Assembly (NCBI GenBank): GCA_025677815.1
Contig: JAIXMP010000010.1
Location: 744,001-808,000, forward strand
Reading direction: 5' to 3'
DNA from: Phascolomyces articulosus
Taxonomy: Eukaryota; Mucoromycota; Mucoromycetes; Mucorales; Lichtheimiaceae
DNA: 64,000 nucleotides
Under the pieces are notes generated by a model, which worked only from the letters and a program-made list of their open reading frames with translations, did not search any database and was not told the origin of the DNA. Position numbers and translations under genes: made by a program. Shown here piece after piece: positions 47,201 through 60,894 of the stretch (positions are counted from its first letter, which is position 1; the number at the start of each line of letters is the position of its first letter).

Positions 47201-48226
47201 ATGTCACGTCAAAATGATTCTGATTTTCCACAATCAGAGCTTGATATGATCGAACAAGCTATGAGTAGTATGATGCAAGGTACAGTTTCCATGCTATTTC
47301 ATAGTCTATTTGGACCCGAACAAAATTCAGGTTTCAATAGTGGAATCTTCGAGAATACCTCTGATATGCAACAACACCAACAGCATTCTGCCATGCTGGG
47401 TGGTGATGGAAGTGACTTCAAACGACTTGCTAATAAATCGCGAAAAAATCGTGGCATTCCTACTACAATTGAGGAACAAGATACTGTTCAAGAACATCCC
47501 GCTTCACCACCAGCAGCACAACCACCTCCATTACCTGAACCACGACGATCAGCAGGAATGATAATAAGAGATGAACCTGACTTAATGAATCGACGTACTG
47601 ACAACGATATGGCAAGAATAGCAACACCTCCACCTACAATGATGAATCTTTTACAATTTATGTTTGGTAGTCATACTGGACAAATGGCTACGCCAGGAGG
47701 AAATAATGAAACTGGAACGTTATTGGATTTAATGCTACCTTCTGATGATCAACTTTTCAACTCTATGGAACCTGAAATAACTGGACATCCAAGACAAGAC
47801 ATGGAAGGGAATCCATCACAGCAAGAAGGGATGGGTGTAAGTAAAAAATAAGAAAAGGAGAGATTATTAAAATGTGGATGACTCATGAATAATACTTCAT
47901 TTGGTTAAAAAAAATCCTATTTTTTAAAGTGGTCTTTTTCATCCAGTTCACAGCGCCGAGTTGTCCAAGCTGATGGTACTGAAAAAACTTATATTACTCG
48001 TACACAAAATGGTGTTACGGAAACAATCAAAAAGATTAGATATCCAGATGGATCAATGGAGGAAACTGTAGAAACAGGTCGCAATGGTAATAATCATAGT
48101 GGTTTCCTAACGGGACCAGCAGCAACGGCTCTTGGTTATCCTACTACCCCAACCAACCCAACTGATCCAAACCAACCTAACATGGGCGGACCTATCTCAA
48201 GCATGTGGAGACGATTATTTGGATAA
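47201..48226 (+). CDS. Acidic, proline-rich protein, possibly HAX1/MLF-like
   Basis: Two exons (47201-47836 and 47954-48226) give 909 bases and 302 residues. The acceptor CACAG at 47949-47953 keeps the frame. The N-terminal half is rich in Q, P, M and D (SELDMIEQAMSSMMQGTVSM, PAAQPPPLPEPRR). The C-terminal part has a distinctive block RRVVQADGTEKTYITRTQNG, then VTETIKKIRYPDGSMEETVE, ending SSMWRRLFG. A disordered acidic protein with a repetitive V/T-K-x-x-PDG-E-E-T-V block near the end recalls HAX1 and MLF proteins, which link to mitochondria and apoptosis or stress in animals. I make this link only on pattern; it could be an unrelated fungal family. Confidence 0.75.
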
Positions 48227-48601
48227 AAACCTACTTATTTTTCTAGACAGTAATATATATATATATATTGTACATATAACATCCCTTTTCCCTCCTCTTC
48301 TCCTCCATGCACATATAGTCAATAATGATAATATTTTCAACTTTGGTACCAGCTTTTTTTTTGTATGAATGTTATCCAACATTTGTATATTTTCAAGATA
48401 GCTGTTAATGAAGAATAAGATGTACACAAACTATGTTAATCAGAGCAAAGGAAAAATAGGGGATCCAGAGGAGTAGTATTGTAGTAGACTATTTGTTATA
48501 ATATAATATGGGTCAAGATATATGATAGTATATAGATATGTGTATAGAAAATGGTAAGAATAATAGTAATAATAATAATAATAATAATAACAATTGATCA
48601 T
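48227..48601. other. Short convergent intergenic region
   Basis: Contains the 3' end of the 47.2-kb gene and a (TAA)n run near 48565-48590 just before the CUE5 stop. No gene is seen. Confidence 0.6.
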
Positions 48602-50608
48602 TTATTTGGGAGAAGTACCGGGTTTCTCGTGAGGCTTGTCATCTATAAAAATATATAGTGTAAAAAAGGCCGATTGTTAATCATGGATAGTTCATACCAT
48701 ATATTTATACTTTCTACCATACCTTTCTTTTGCAAATCATCAGCATCGACATCGACAAGATCATCATCATCAGAGTCATCCTCGTCTTGAATAACGTAAG
48801 ATCTCCTCTCTTCTGTTCGCTCTTCTGGTTTGGTTGTAGGAGGAGTTTGAGTAGATGCTGGTGCAGTCAACGTTACACTTTCAGCTAAAATAAATAAATT
48901 ATTCAGATGAGAAAGTTCTTCACATAAACTCGAAAATGCCCTTTTTTAACAATGTATTACCTTCCAATTCATTGCCTGCAACGGGTGATGTAGAGGGAGT
49001 TGATCTTCGTGGGGGCATCTGCGGTGGATTGGTATTTTCTATACATATAACGCCAATAATTTTTGAGTAAAATACAAAAGAATGAAACGCACTCCACTAA
49101 ACATCATTTTAACATTCTCTCTTTCCAAATATATAACACCTCAAACATATCCATTACCTCTTGATGCTTCCCAGAATTGATCCTCCTGTGCCAATCTTCT
49201 TGCAAGCTCTTCATCAGCGCGAATTTGTTGATCTACGCTCATGTTTGCGTTTTGTCCACCAAGTGGAGGATTGACATGAATAACTCCACCTCCACCTTGT
49301 TGACCCCCTGTGGGTCGAGCAGTTTGTGCATACACATCATTATCTGAGAGTCGGAGCGCAGAAACATCGCCAGCAAGCAAATCATCTCCTTCATCACTAG
49401 GTAAACCTCGATATTGTGCATTTGTTGTGGGCATGGAAGACTGTCCTTGGTTAGGAGAACCAGTAACTTCAGCACGACTTGCCTTAAATTGATTGTAAAG
49501 GTCCATCACCTTTTTCTTAGCCACTTTTTTTTTTCAAGAAAAAAAAATAGAGTTCATAAAAGTTAATGCCTTATGCCTTTTTTTCTTAACTAAATCTTGG
49601 GGTATGTAATTTACCATTTCCAGCTTCAATCACTCTTTCTTTTATAATGGGTAAATCCTCTATAATGATTGTCCATGTGTACACAATGCGATTAATATCC
49701 AAACGAAAAAATGGGTCTTTCCTGAATACACTTTCATTATTCCTATATTACCTTGGAAATTAAATAATGGTTGATCATCTTCTTGTTGTTGCTGTCGTTG
49801 TTGTTGTTGACCTATTATTATACAAAAAAAAACGCGGGTTACATTCAATTCTTACGCATGAATATCAATAAACAAACATTCGATATTTACGATATTGTTG
49901 TACACGAGCACGTTCATCTTGCAAAGCCAACTGTCGTGCAAATTCTTCATCCATACGCATTTGTTCTTCAACAGAACGTGGTTCTTGTGGCTGTTGCTGC
50001 TGTTGCTGCTGCTGTTGTTGTTGTTGTTGTTGTTGTTGGGATTGTTGCCAGTAACCATAAGGAGCCTGAGTGGCTGCGCGATCAGTTGTGGGACGTGGTG
50101 GCATGGTTGGAGTGGGAGTATCATCATTTACGTTGATAAATCCTTGTTGTTGTTGCTGTTGTTGTGGTCGAGGTGGTTCTTCTGGCTTATAGTTTGGATC
50201 AGACATGCCTAAAAGGGCTTCAAAGGAACGCTCTACAGAGTTTCCTTGGCTTGCCAAAATCGCTTCAATAACCTCAACATCTGTTTCTGGGAATGCTTCT
50301 TTTAATGTACGTACAGCTTCAGACATGATAGGCTCATTAGGATTTTGTTGTTGCTGCTGCTGCTGTTCTTGTGCCCGTGGATTGGGTGAATATTGTTCGA
50401 TAGTAGCAGGAGTGGTTGATTGGAGTGGTGATGATGTTGCTGATAGTTGTGTAGAAGGTGATTTAGGCGAAGTAACATCACTATCAGCACGTGGGTTTGA
50501 AGCACTCGAACTTGTAGGGCTTGTCACTTCTTGAAGTGAAGGAGAAGTTTCTTTTGGAGACGATACTTCGGATTCTTCAACAGGTGTTTTCTTTTCTTGG
50601 TCGGCCAT
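48602..50608 (-). CDS. CUE5: CUE-domain ubiquitin-binding protein (Cue5-like)
   Basis: Cue5/Tollip proteins bind ubiquitinated aggregates and connect them to autophagy (Atg8). Seven exons (50608-49891, 49811-49752, 49659-49615, 49523-49158, 49038-48961, 48884-48723, 48642-48602) give 1470 bases and 489 residues. After a S/T/P-rich head, the CUE domain reads EAVRTLKEAFPETDVEVIEA and then SFEALLGMSDP, with the invariant FP and the LL pair that contact ubiquitin. Poly-Q tracts flank it. Two copies of a charged helix occur: MRMDEEFARQLALQDERA and RADEELARRLAQEDQFW, about 200 residues apart. An acidic block (DEDDSDDDDLVDVDADD) lies near the C-terminus. A candidate Atg8-interacting motif cannot be fixed by eye. 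Confidence 0.9.
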
Positions 50609-51956
50609 TTTTTATAAATGTAGAAGTAAATAAGATATATTTTCTAAAGAAAAGCACAAAATATATATCTAGTACGTATGTCTTACCTTCGCCAAGGCTT
50701 AATATTTAAAGCAGCGACTTGGTGTCACCTATGCGAGCACCTATTTTGTTTAGTTATAGATCATAGATTCTTTTTCCCTACATATTACGTAAAACCATGA
50801 TTCTTTGTTTGTAAAAGGACGCACGTTAAATGGGATCGATTGATTAAGTGTTAATCTAATATATTCTATTATCTACAATTAATTTGCATAAAATCGCTAT
50901 TAGACTACAATAAGATACTATTCTACAATCCTATTTACAAGGATGAATCTATTAGAACAACCAGTCAAGTTGTATATAGCCTGGACTATTGTACTTATTA
51001 TTACGATGTAACAATGTAGAGTCATATGAATCGAACTAAAATGCATAAATGCCAAGTAAATTTTCTTTTAAAAGGAGTGATAGGCCAAGAAGAAGTATAT
51101 ATTAATAGTGATAAAGCAAAAATATGTTTGTTTACCAAGCAAAAGAAAAACATTTTAATTATAATTATCGTCATGACTGATAAGGTTTGTATTATATTAA
51201 AGAAGGCCCGAATGACTGATATGACAAATAAGTATATTGACTGGCTTTTCATGTATAGCAACAAATAGGCCTAACCCCTGCTCGTAACTTTCTATAGAAG
51301 CACCATCCTGGACAAAGACTACTCCTGTATTATATAGAAAAGCAAACAGAAAAAGAAAAGGGAGAAAGACAATTTAAGATTTTATTATTACTTTTCATAT
51401 ACATCAGCTTGACTGAAACCGTTGATAGAAGTACATAAAATTGAGTTTTTGAATCCAGCACTGATGATTATATGAACATTTATGAACTAACAATAGATAA
51501 AGAAATTTACCAATCATACATTAACGGGAAGAAGAAACTTCTACCATTCTTTTGCGTTTTGATCTATAAGTTTTATATGTTCAGAATGGTTTATATTTTG
51601 AATCCTATTCTACTACTACACGTGTTCGTGTTATATGTAAAGAAGATATGGATTGTACGCTGTTATGTTATATGATGCTTCGTAGGAAGAATGCAATAAA
51701 TGTCAAAATAGTAAACAAACACATATCATTCATAACAGGTCAAACATTTACAACATGTTTTTAGCTATCAGTGCTGTTTTACGTGAATTAAAATATTATT
51801 GTATCAACAGAAGAACAACATGTTCTATGATGATTTCGATTCACCTCATCCTAGTGATAATCACTTGAATCATTAACACAATTTTTAATCATATGTTTCA
51901 TAAGTTTTATTAAGTGGTTCAGATAGTAGTGTAGAATATTTATACATGGATATATT
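50609..51956. other. Intergenic, no gene seen
   Basis: The promoter of CUE5 and the 3' flank of the SNARE gene. Two overlapping 80-codon frames on opposite strands at 51022-51268 are I/K/F-rich, as expected from AT-rich DNA, and are not supported. Confidence 0.5.
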
Positions 51957-53158
51957 TTAAATAATAATAACAAGCACCAGCAATATGATCAATACAAGAA
52001 TTAAACAGCAGATGCAGTAGCCTGACTTGGATTCTATATAATAGTAAAGACATTATTAACATCTCTTTTTGATGGGAGAGGGAAAAAAAAGCCAAGCAAT
52101 AAACGTACCTTCTTCCTTCCTTAAGATTTCTTTTACTCTACCCATTGCTCTTTGTAATCGTCCTTGAGATCGATCCACCTGATCACCAAGATCATCCAAA
52201 ATCCTTATTGTTGAAAAATAAAATATATAATGGTATTAATTTATGCCAAGAACGGATAATAAAAATAGATAATTTAACACAACTTACATGGCTTGATCAT
52301 CAAACTCTTGGTTCATAGTACCAGCTATCTCTTTGAGGTTGACTAATGTGCCTGACATACTATCCAAATGCGTATCTTGTTCTTGCATCATTATCTATAT
52401 ATTCAATGAAAAAGTTAACCAAAAAGGGACCAAAGTCACTTGGCGAATTTTCCTTACCATTTGTTGTTGATGCTCATCTTCAATATATCGATCATTATCC
52501 TGTTCTCTATTGCTTCGATAAGAACTAGAACTTTCACCAGTATCTAGATCCTAAATCATTCTTTGTTATATAACATGTAACATAAAGAGGAATGATTGTT
52601 CCCCCCCCCTCGCCCCACATTTCTCCTTTCCCTCCCTCTCTCTCATCCAATGCTTTTCGTTTGATATATTTTTAAAACCCCCATTGCCAAGCTTACTTTG
52701 CCTGTCCATCGATTCTTTGCAGGTGGATTAGCCATCGTATTTCGAATACTTTGTATTTTATTACGTGACTCTGCCAAAAAAGAACGTCGCAAGTTAAGTT
52801 CGGAAGCATTTAGATTGAATTTACCAGGGTTGGCTTGTGATACTGCAAAGGCCTCGTCCAAATCGTCGAGATCTTGTTCGATTGCTTCAAGACATGAATT
52901 CAATTCATCGGCTGTCCATAAAAGCTCCTGATTCTTGGGAGAAGAGACAGTTTGTTGAATACGTTTCCATGAATCAAATAATACCGATGCATTATTCAAA
53001 GCATCTTCTACTTGACTATAATAATCGAATTCATTTTTATTTATTTTCATCAGTTTCTTTTCTTTTTTCGAATCGCTCATTTCTTTGAGGCTATATAATA
53101 ACTTTTTTAATTAATAAAGAGCTTACTGTTTAACAATGAGAAATGGATCGTCTTCCAT
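51957..53158 (-). CDS. TLG1: Syntaxin-6/Tlg1-type SNARE
   Basis: This is a Qc-SNARE for endosome-to-Golgi and trans-Golgi traffic. Six exons (53158-53127, 53015-52697, 52550-52458, 52394-52288, 52203-52109, 52033-51957) give 723 bases and 240 residues. The tiny first exon encodes MEDDPFLIVK, matching the syntaxin-6 start (xxEDPFxxVK), and splices in phase to VEDALNNASVLFDSWKRIQQ. Residues of exon 2 form the Habc-like N-domain. The SNARE motif runs from DTHLDSMSGTLVNLKEIAG through EFDDQAMILDDLGDQVDRSQ, with the zero-layer glutamine in DDQ. The C-terminus is one membrane anchor, GYCICCLILVLIILLVLVII; its cysteines could be palmitoylated. The ATG at 52643-53080 inside intron/exon 2 is not the real start. 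Confidence 0.93.
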
Positions 53159-56100
53159 GATCTAAAGACAAAAAAAAAGAGGGTCAGAAATATATTTTTT
53201 CATTAGTTCATAACGAACTTTTTTTTTTGCTCTGTAAAGAATAGAGCTGTTGCTTACTGAGAGAGTAGAGTGTAAAGAAGTAAGCTGCGAAGGATTGGTG
53301 GAATAATTCCCAAATTCGGTTTCTATGCATTAATCCCTATAAATTTTCTATCATAAATGTGTTAAAAAAGTTATCGCCGTGTCAGAGCATATTATATTTA
53401 TATTAGTGCTTGATACAAAGTACTGGTATATACAACATTTCAGATAAATATGCTAGTACTATAGTAGAAGAACAATAATAGTAATAATAGTAACCAGTAC
53501 CAAACTCGTAAGATAGGAAAGCGATATAAAACTATCTCTCTCTAAATATAGTTTTTTTTATATGTACTTAGAAGAAGAATAAACTTTTGATAGGATTACT
53601 GATTATTTAAAAAAAGCCATTTTGCTTATAACCATGTAACTATGAGGAAAACAACCAATAAAGAGATCTACATATAAGGAAAAGTCCCAAAGGGAAATGA
53701 GAGTATATAACAGGAAATTATGAATCGTTACATCCAAAAACAAGTATTCAACTCATAATTCAAGATGCTTATTTTCTTAAAATATTTCAAAAAAAAAAAA
53801 AAGGAATAGGAATACTCGATTATTCATTCTTCAACAGCATATACTGTACCTGGTAATAGAGCTAGAAGATTCATTTTTGCTATGATATCCATTGTACATC
53901 ACACTTTCATAATCATTAATAAGAGAATATAATATAAGATGAATAATAGAAATACATGATTGAATAATATTTTCTATCATTTACAAATGCCATTATATGA
54001 TCTCTTCTGTATATATTATTAATTAATATTGTTCTTATGTAAGTTGTCATATTCATGGTTTACCGAATGTATATTTATATATAAACAAGCATAAACACTC
54101 TTGGTTAAGTATAATTATGTGCAACATTGAAGTCCCTACACCTCCTGCTGGGTATATGAAATTCATATATTATTAAATCGATATAAAAAACAACAAACGG
54201 ATATAACACATCATGTCAGAAAAACAATTCCCATATGAAGTTACCAGCAACACCAAAAAAATTTTATGTTCAAGATGGCTCCAGTAATTTTTTTTTTCAT
54301 GTGAATTCTGACAAGTTAATAACAGTAACAAAGACAACAGCGATAATTTATTGGATTACCTAATAATTCATTTTATTGTTAGGTCTATTTTTTACATGGT
54401 AAGAGCGGAGAGCTAAGATCAGTCATCCAAAAATCCACAAATGTGGCTACTAAACAATAAGATCTAACAAAAGTAGACAGGTGTAAAATTAATGAAAAAC
54501 ACTTCTTAATAAAAAAACATGCAAAGATGGATAGATGAGTAACCATCTGCTGATTTAATTCAATCCAATAGAATATAAAATTTTACGATGACATACTTTT
54601 GTATTTGATAATCTATAGTTTCGTTGTAATAGTATATAGTAACTATTCAATTCACACATGTTCGTTTTCCTCTTGTATTGTTCATTCATCTCATAATCTT
54701 GTGGAAGATATTTTTATTTTTCATAACTAAATCGAGAAATACTTTATTATAAATAAATATCCATCACCCCTTTGAGCAGATCGTATTAAATTACAGACAT
54801 ATCGATCTTGTTTTTTTTTTCTAGAACCGATATAAACTGGTATCAAAAAAAAAAATTGAGATTATTGGCTATGGTGCACTCTGGGAACAATCTGGATGAA
54901 CATGTGAAATTGTAATTTCAAGTTTTTTAACATCTAAGAATATCTCGTCCCAGCTCTCTTCATATGTATGTCCCATCTATATATATATGTACACATGTCA
55001 CCATATCCATCATCCATATATGTTAATCGTTATATCACTTGATAAATGAATAATCAATTATATGAAACATTATGTGGAATAATAATAAAAAACACTCACA
55101 CACTTTATTTACTTACTCTCTTTTTCTCTCATTCATCTTCTCTCCTTTTTTTTTTTTTTTGTATTCAGTGTTCACATAGTTGTAAATCCGCGAGCTTAAT
55201 TAACTGGATTAAAAAAAAGGGTATAGATTTAGAACGAAAAAGAAGACAAAGTTGGTAACACAGCTATTCATGCCCTCAATCCAAGCGCACTGGTCAATTA
55301 CTATTGACCCAAGCAGACAGTTTTGTCGCTATTATAGAATTTTATTTTTATACACTAACGACATTAAGACATAAAATGTATTTTTTTAGAGTGACGGATA
55401 TGTTCGTGATGATTGAGGCCGGTAGTGGCTAAACAGTCTACCGAGAAGAATATGGTTAATTAGTTCTCTAGTGGGGAGGTGCTAGTAGATGAAAATGAGC
55501 AGATATAGCTTTTGCTCATGCTCTTTTATTTAAAAGAAAAAAAGTAACCTTATTATTTTCTGTGCTTTATGAAGTTAGACGGCGATAGGAATATCTATTA
55601 CATTGAAGATTTATATATAATATATTACATAACAATAAACAACAAGGATATCATTGTTTAAAAGGTTAACGGACTGTTATCAAAGATAATCAGACTTATT
55701 ATTCTAATATAGCCTGATTCGAAATATTATTTGTTTGGATTTTTCAAGATATGCCGAGGTAGGGGCACATAAAAAGAGGCTGAAACAAGGAAATGAAGTG
55801 TGACCTATCACTAGTTTAGCTTTTTAGCTTGTGGGGTATATAATAACAGCCAGTAGTAGTATAGTAAGAGGAGATTGATATGAAGGAGATCAAAGGTTTT
55901 TTTTTGTAAAGTTTGACTAAAAAGGAAAGAAAGATCGACATTTTCAGAACCAACCTTTGGTATTTATTAGAAATCATCATCATCATCATCCTATCCATAT
56001 TATTTTTGAGATTGAAATTTTATCTGAAGATGATACTATCAACAAAACAAAGAGAAGAAGAAAGGTATATAATAATATACAATTGATCGTCTCCCCGACT

Positions 56101-57020
56101 TTCCGAAGAAAGAAGAAACGCCTATCAGAAGTTCATCTCCAGCGAGATTCAGTTGTTGTTGTGTCCACTTTTTCTGACATAAGCTTCTCACGATCGATAA
56201 TAATAACTTCCCTCATTTGGATTCTGTATCATTCATTTGATGAAATGATGATAATCATCATTAGGACTATAATTCTAAAGAGGTATTCAATCTATAGCTA
56301 TTAATAAACCACGAGATAATGAATTCTTGCTTATTTACCATATTTATTCCTTGATGAAATTCTTGTCTATAAATTCTAAAAGTTACACACAACGAGCACG
56401 GAGCAGGTAATTGAACGCATGTTTCTCAGTGAACAACAGATGTAATCCTTCTATTATCCTCACTCTCTCTCTCTCTCTCTCTCTCATCATTTGCATATAA
56501 ATATATATTCTCTACTAACAAGAAGATGATATTTCTTCTTCCCACCTATCACTTTATTATTATAAATAATATATAAAAAAAATTAAGATTTATAAATGAG
56601 TTGCTGGGTTATATATATAAGTAATACCATAATTATGGAAATACTTTATCATCAAGAAGTAATATATAACTTGTGAATATTTTTTATTTTACTTTATGTA
56701 AGTAAAAAGATTATGTCAGACTTTTGTTGTCAAACGATGATGATGATTATTAAACTAATAATTATTATTATTTGACATGTTTTTTCTTAAACTTTTGTGT
56801 GTGTGTGTGTGTGGAATCAAAAAAAAAAAATGTTGTACAAAAAGCATGGCAAGTTGATGTCCGATTTGATTGGAGAGAATATAGAGTTCAGCAAATTCCT
56901 TTCGCGTTTCTGCACAAGTCGCCAAAAAAAAAACAACTTTCTTTCGTTTTTTCGTTTTTTTTTTTTTTCGTTACTTTTTTATTATTATTTTCTCCTTTCC
57001 TTTTTGTATTTTTACTCTTG
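53159..57020. other. Long intergenic region, no supported gene
   Basis: Nearly 4 kb of AT-rich sequence. The only longer frame (55957-56304, plus, 115 codons) starts in a CATCAT repeat and contains KTKRRRK and RRKKKR, but it lacks homology or conserved spacing, and a frame of that length is expected about once by chance in a window like this. A CT repeat lies at about 56459-56483. Confidence 0.4.
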
Positions 57021-58519
57021 ATGAGATTAATAATACGTTCAGACTACGATGAAGTCTCAAGTTATGTTGGTATGTACCTGTATCTGTTTTTTCTTTTGAA
57101 TATCTTTTTTTTCTTGTCGTTTTTAGTATTATTATCATAAAAACCATGTAACTAAAAAATAGTCTGGTTGATTTCTTTTTTTTCTCACCCTTTTTTTTAC
57201 AATATAAAAACTATTATCAAAAAAAACATACCGTAACAACAACTTTATCACTATCATCATAATAACAAAAAACAATAACAACAAAAATAGCCAACTATGT
57301 AAAGGAACGTATAAAACAATTTGGTCCAACACCAGAACGACCTTTTGTACTTGGACTACCAACAGGTTCTTCACCTGTTGGAACATATCAAAAGTTGATC
57401 ACACTTTATAGAGAAGGTCAACTCAGTTTTGAAAACGTTGTGACGTTTAACATGGATGAATACGTCGGTCTTCCACGTGACCACCCAGAATCATACCACT
57501 CGTTTATGTGGAATAATTTATTTTTACATATTGACATTAAACCAGAAAACGTGAATATTTTGGATGGAAATGCGTCCGACTTGGATGAAGAGTGTAAACG
57601 ATATGAAGCTAAAATTGCGTTACTTGGTGGTGTCGAACTTTTCCTAAGTGGTATTGGTCCAGATGGTCACATTGCATTTAATGAACCTGGTTCTTCTTTA
57701 ACTTCTCGTACACGTGTAAAAACGCTTGCTTATGAAACCATTATTGCCAATACTCGATTTTTTGATGGTGATGTGGCCAAAGTGCCTAAACTGGCATTGA
57801 CTGTCGGTGTTGCGTAAGTTTATTTATTTTTATTATATCATTCATCTTATTGGATGGATATGTCAATCTCATACATATATATATTTTTGGGTTGACGATA
57901 TATTGTTATATAGTACGATCATGGATGCTCGTGAAGTGATGGTTATTATTACTGGCGCACACAAGGTAACTGATATATATATATATATATATATATAATA
58001 AACGCATGTGATTTCTTTAGATGCTAAAAGAAAATAACATTCATTATTATTCTAGGCAATTGCTCTTGGAAAATGTGTTGAAGAAGGTGTAAGTCACATG
58101 TGGACCGTGTCAGCTATCCAACTTCATCCAAAAGGTATCATTGTGTGTGACGACGATGCAACATTAGAACTACATGTAAAGGTAAATATAGAACTTTTAT
58201 TGTTTTTGATAATTCACTATGACTAATAAATGGATTTGATTTCCCAGACTGTTAAATATTTCAAGTCGATCGAACATGTACATCATACACTAATTGGAGC
58301 CGATAATATTTCACTGCAAGGTAAAAAAAAAAAAAAATAGAATATTATATTATATGGAAAAAGTAATATATAATACACAGTTTGATATCTCACTCACGAT
58401 TCTTTTGTCATTATCATTTCTTGATCCACGATTCGAAATATATATTTATAGGCGGTATAAAACAATTAAAAAGTAACGTTACGGGTGAGCAGCTGGCTGT
58501 GCATAGCCCATTCGAATAA
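57021..58519 (+). CDS. NAG1: Glucosamine-6-phosphate deaminase
   Basis: The enzyme converts GlcN6P to fructose-6-phosphate and ammonia, the last step in feeding chitin-derived amino sugars into glycolysis. Six exons (57021-57069, 57291-57813, 57914-57965, 58056-58181, 58248-58320, 58452-58519) give 891 bases and 296 residues. It starts [16 protein letters not shown], normal for NagB. Family motifs are intact: [18 protein letters not shown] (phosphate loop), [19 protein letters not shown] (catalytic Asp), [20 protein letters not shown] and [20 protein letters not shown]. The C-terminus ([13 protein letters not shown]) is short. A long T-rich leader precedes the ATG. In some fungi this gene sits in a GlcNAc-use cluster; here no other GlcNAc gene is near. 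Confidence 0.96.
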
Positions 58520-60894
58520 TCATCAAAATACCATATCTTTATCAATATCATCAGCATCAGCATCTTAATTTACTAGAAGAGTTATATAGCAAGCTTTGTT
58601 TTCGTTTTACTGCGTGTATGAACTTTCATCATATCACTACATCATCATCCTATTCAACAATTGCTTTTACCAATTTGTTCTTTTGTATCTTCTCTTTAAT
58701 AAAATACCATTTTTTTTTGTTCTTTGTCATTAATCCTAAATTAGCTGATCTAAACCACTACATATCTCGTTCTTCATCAATCATCTAGAGAGAGTGAAAA
58801 GAGTTTCAGGTCACTTCAGGGTTCTCAGGTATAAAAGTATACCGTGATTGTACAACGCAACTTTAATATTTGGCTAATGGTAAAGTGACTGGAAACGGCG
58901 GGTTCCGTCAAGATGATCTTATGTAAGGTTTTGTCCCGCTCATTCTATTGTCGTATACGAATTCTATGGTAACTTTCGGTAAACATGTTTGTTTTCCCAA
59001 GAAGATTTTTTTTTTACGAGCGCTCTATTATAATATGGGTTATGACCTCGATTTGTAAAAAGAACCGAGATCGATATTAACCTTGAATCCGTGATGCTAT
59101 CTAATAATTTGTTTACTCTTCTGTCAAACTAATTAATGTTTATTCACTCGTTTTCTTCATCTTCTCGTGAACTAGGTATGATGATCCACACTTCTTATCT
59201 AACATGAATAGCGAAGAAAATGCCATAATAATATCAAAAGTTGAAATATAGTATAAGATCCATATTTTCTTCTATAATCGATCCTCAGTTTTTTGCATAA
59301 ATCTTCAAGTGAATGGCCAGTGAATAAAAAATCTCATATGATTTGCGGCGATCCTACTCGATTTGGAAGTGACTCACCACGTTGCGTTGCCACCCTTCAG
59401 TCATCCATATTTGTTAGTGCAAAGTGATTTTTTTCTTGCTGCTTTTCATCTCTATCACATGAAAAGAATCAAGATGGTTAAAAGTAAAGGAGTGTTACGC
59501 CTCAATAAAAATAATTTTTGTTCTTTGACATAACGGACATCACTATACCTATTGCCAACCATAATAGGATTCTTGGTATTATAATTATTACTTCTGTGCT
59601 ATGAAAACATTCTGGTATACATTTACATATACTTAGAATTCACGTTTTGCTTATTCATCACATGTAAAATATGTTTATTTGGCTCATTTGCGATAGTTGT
59701 AGTATTCTAATGCATGGTAGTATATCCAAAAAAAAAAAGGTAGAATGAGTAACTGCGATTTAGTCAAACACCAACAGTAGCATGGTATGAAATGCATCAT
59801 GGTTTTTTGGTTGGTTAAGAATTTTTCACGCGAAGATAAAATCTTCAAAAGCTAAAACTAGTTTTATATTGCTACTAAAGCATATGTATCAATTATTATT
59901 AAATCCAATAGTTTTGTATTATATATACATCAATTCAAACATAAATTAATAATCTTCTTCCTAAACTGCTCAATTGTCAGATCACTAATGTTATTTAATT
60001 TTGAAGTCAAAGAATCGTTGTTACTGGATAATATATCTATTTATTATCATCATTCAAATAAATGGATTGTCAATACTCTTTGAATCTCATATTTTTGCAA
60101 TCAAGAGTTTTATTTTCATTAATAACAGCGAATAATAAAGTTTATATATTCTAAAGGTATTTTAGCGCATTGGTTCATTCGCTTATTCACATGACATATG
60201 TTTTACTATTTTTATCAATTTCTATGTTGGTAACCTAAATAATAGAAAACAGGAACCAAGAGAAACACTAAACTAACAATGAAAAAAAAAAGTTTATTAT
60301 GGATTTTGAATTATATATAATAATGATTCAACTTAGCAGTAGTAAGGTTGATAAGAATAGAAACTATTACCAAACCTTTGGATTTTTTATATACCTATCA
60401 ATAAATAGACTATTAACTTTATTACATTACCCAAAAAAAAAGACATTTGTTTTATGATGATAAGTTCATCTTTTTGATAAATATAAAATATTCTCAGGAT
60501 AATAAAAAAAAGTGAAAAGAAGCACTTCTTCTCACGATATATATAATTTATTATTCACGTCTACTTCGTCCTCAAGCGGTTACACCCTATCTTATTTCTT
60601 GTTGTCATCTTTTACCACCCATTACATTAGTTGCTATACTATAAAATATTAGTAGAATATACTATTTTACAGCAACTAGCCCCTAAAACTGGAAATGCCC
60701 TAGACTCCTTAAACCTTTATATTCTGATTACCTAAAGTTTACGATGATATAATTATAATAATAAAATAAATAAAAAAAAAGACTTGGATTGTTGGTTCAA
60801 TAGATTATTTATTCTCTTTCTCTCTCTCTCTCTCTTTTCCTTCTTTTTATATTATTTCTTTAATTGAATTCAACTACTAGTCTATTCTAATAAT
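58520..60894. other. Intergenic, no gene seen
   Basis: About 2.4 kb of AT-rich sequence between two plus-strand genes. A tRNA-like patch at 58880-58920 was rejected on spacing. The last 80 bases hold a pyrimidine-rich tract, likely part of the hexokinase promoter. Confidence 0.5.
60813..60845 (+). promoter_or_regulatory. Pyrimidine (CT) tract upstream of hexokinase
   Basis: A run of CT dinucleotides and T-rich sequence lies about 50-80 bases before the hexokinase ATG. CT-rich tracts are common around fungal transcription starts of strongly expressed genes. Function is inferred from position only. Confidence 0.35.

Noticed and set aside
51022..51268. Overlapping 80-codon frames on both strands
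   Set aside because: I/K/F-rich composition typical of AT-rich non-coding DNA; both strands equally open.
55957..56304. 115-codon plus-strand frame with basic motifs
   Set aside because: The length is expected about once by chance in such AT-rich sequence, it starts in a CAT repeat, and no splice, homology or neighbour evidence supports it.
58875..58920. tRNA-like patch (TGGCTAATGG ... GGGTTCCGTC)
   Set aside because: The A-box-like and B-box-like parts are only about 30 bases apart instead of about 44, and no acceptor stem can be drawn around them.
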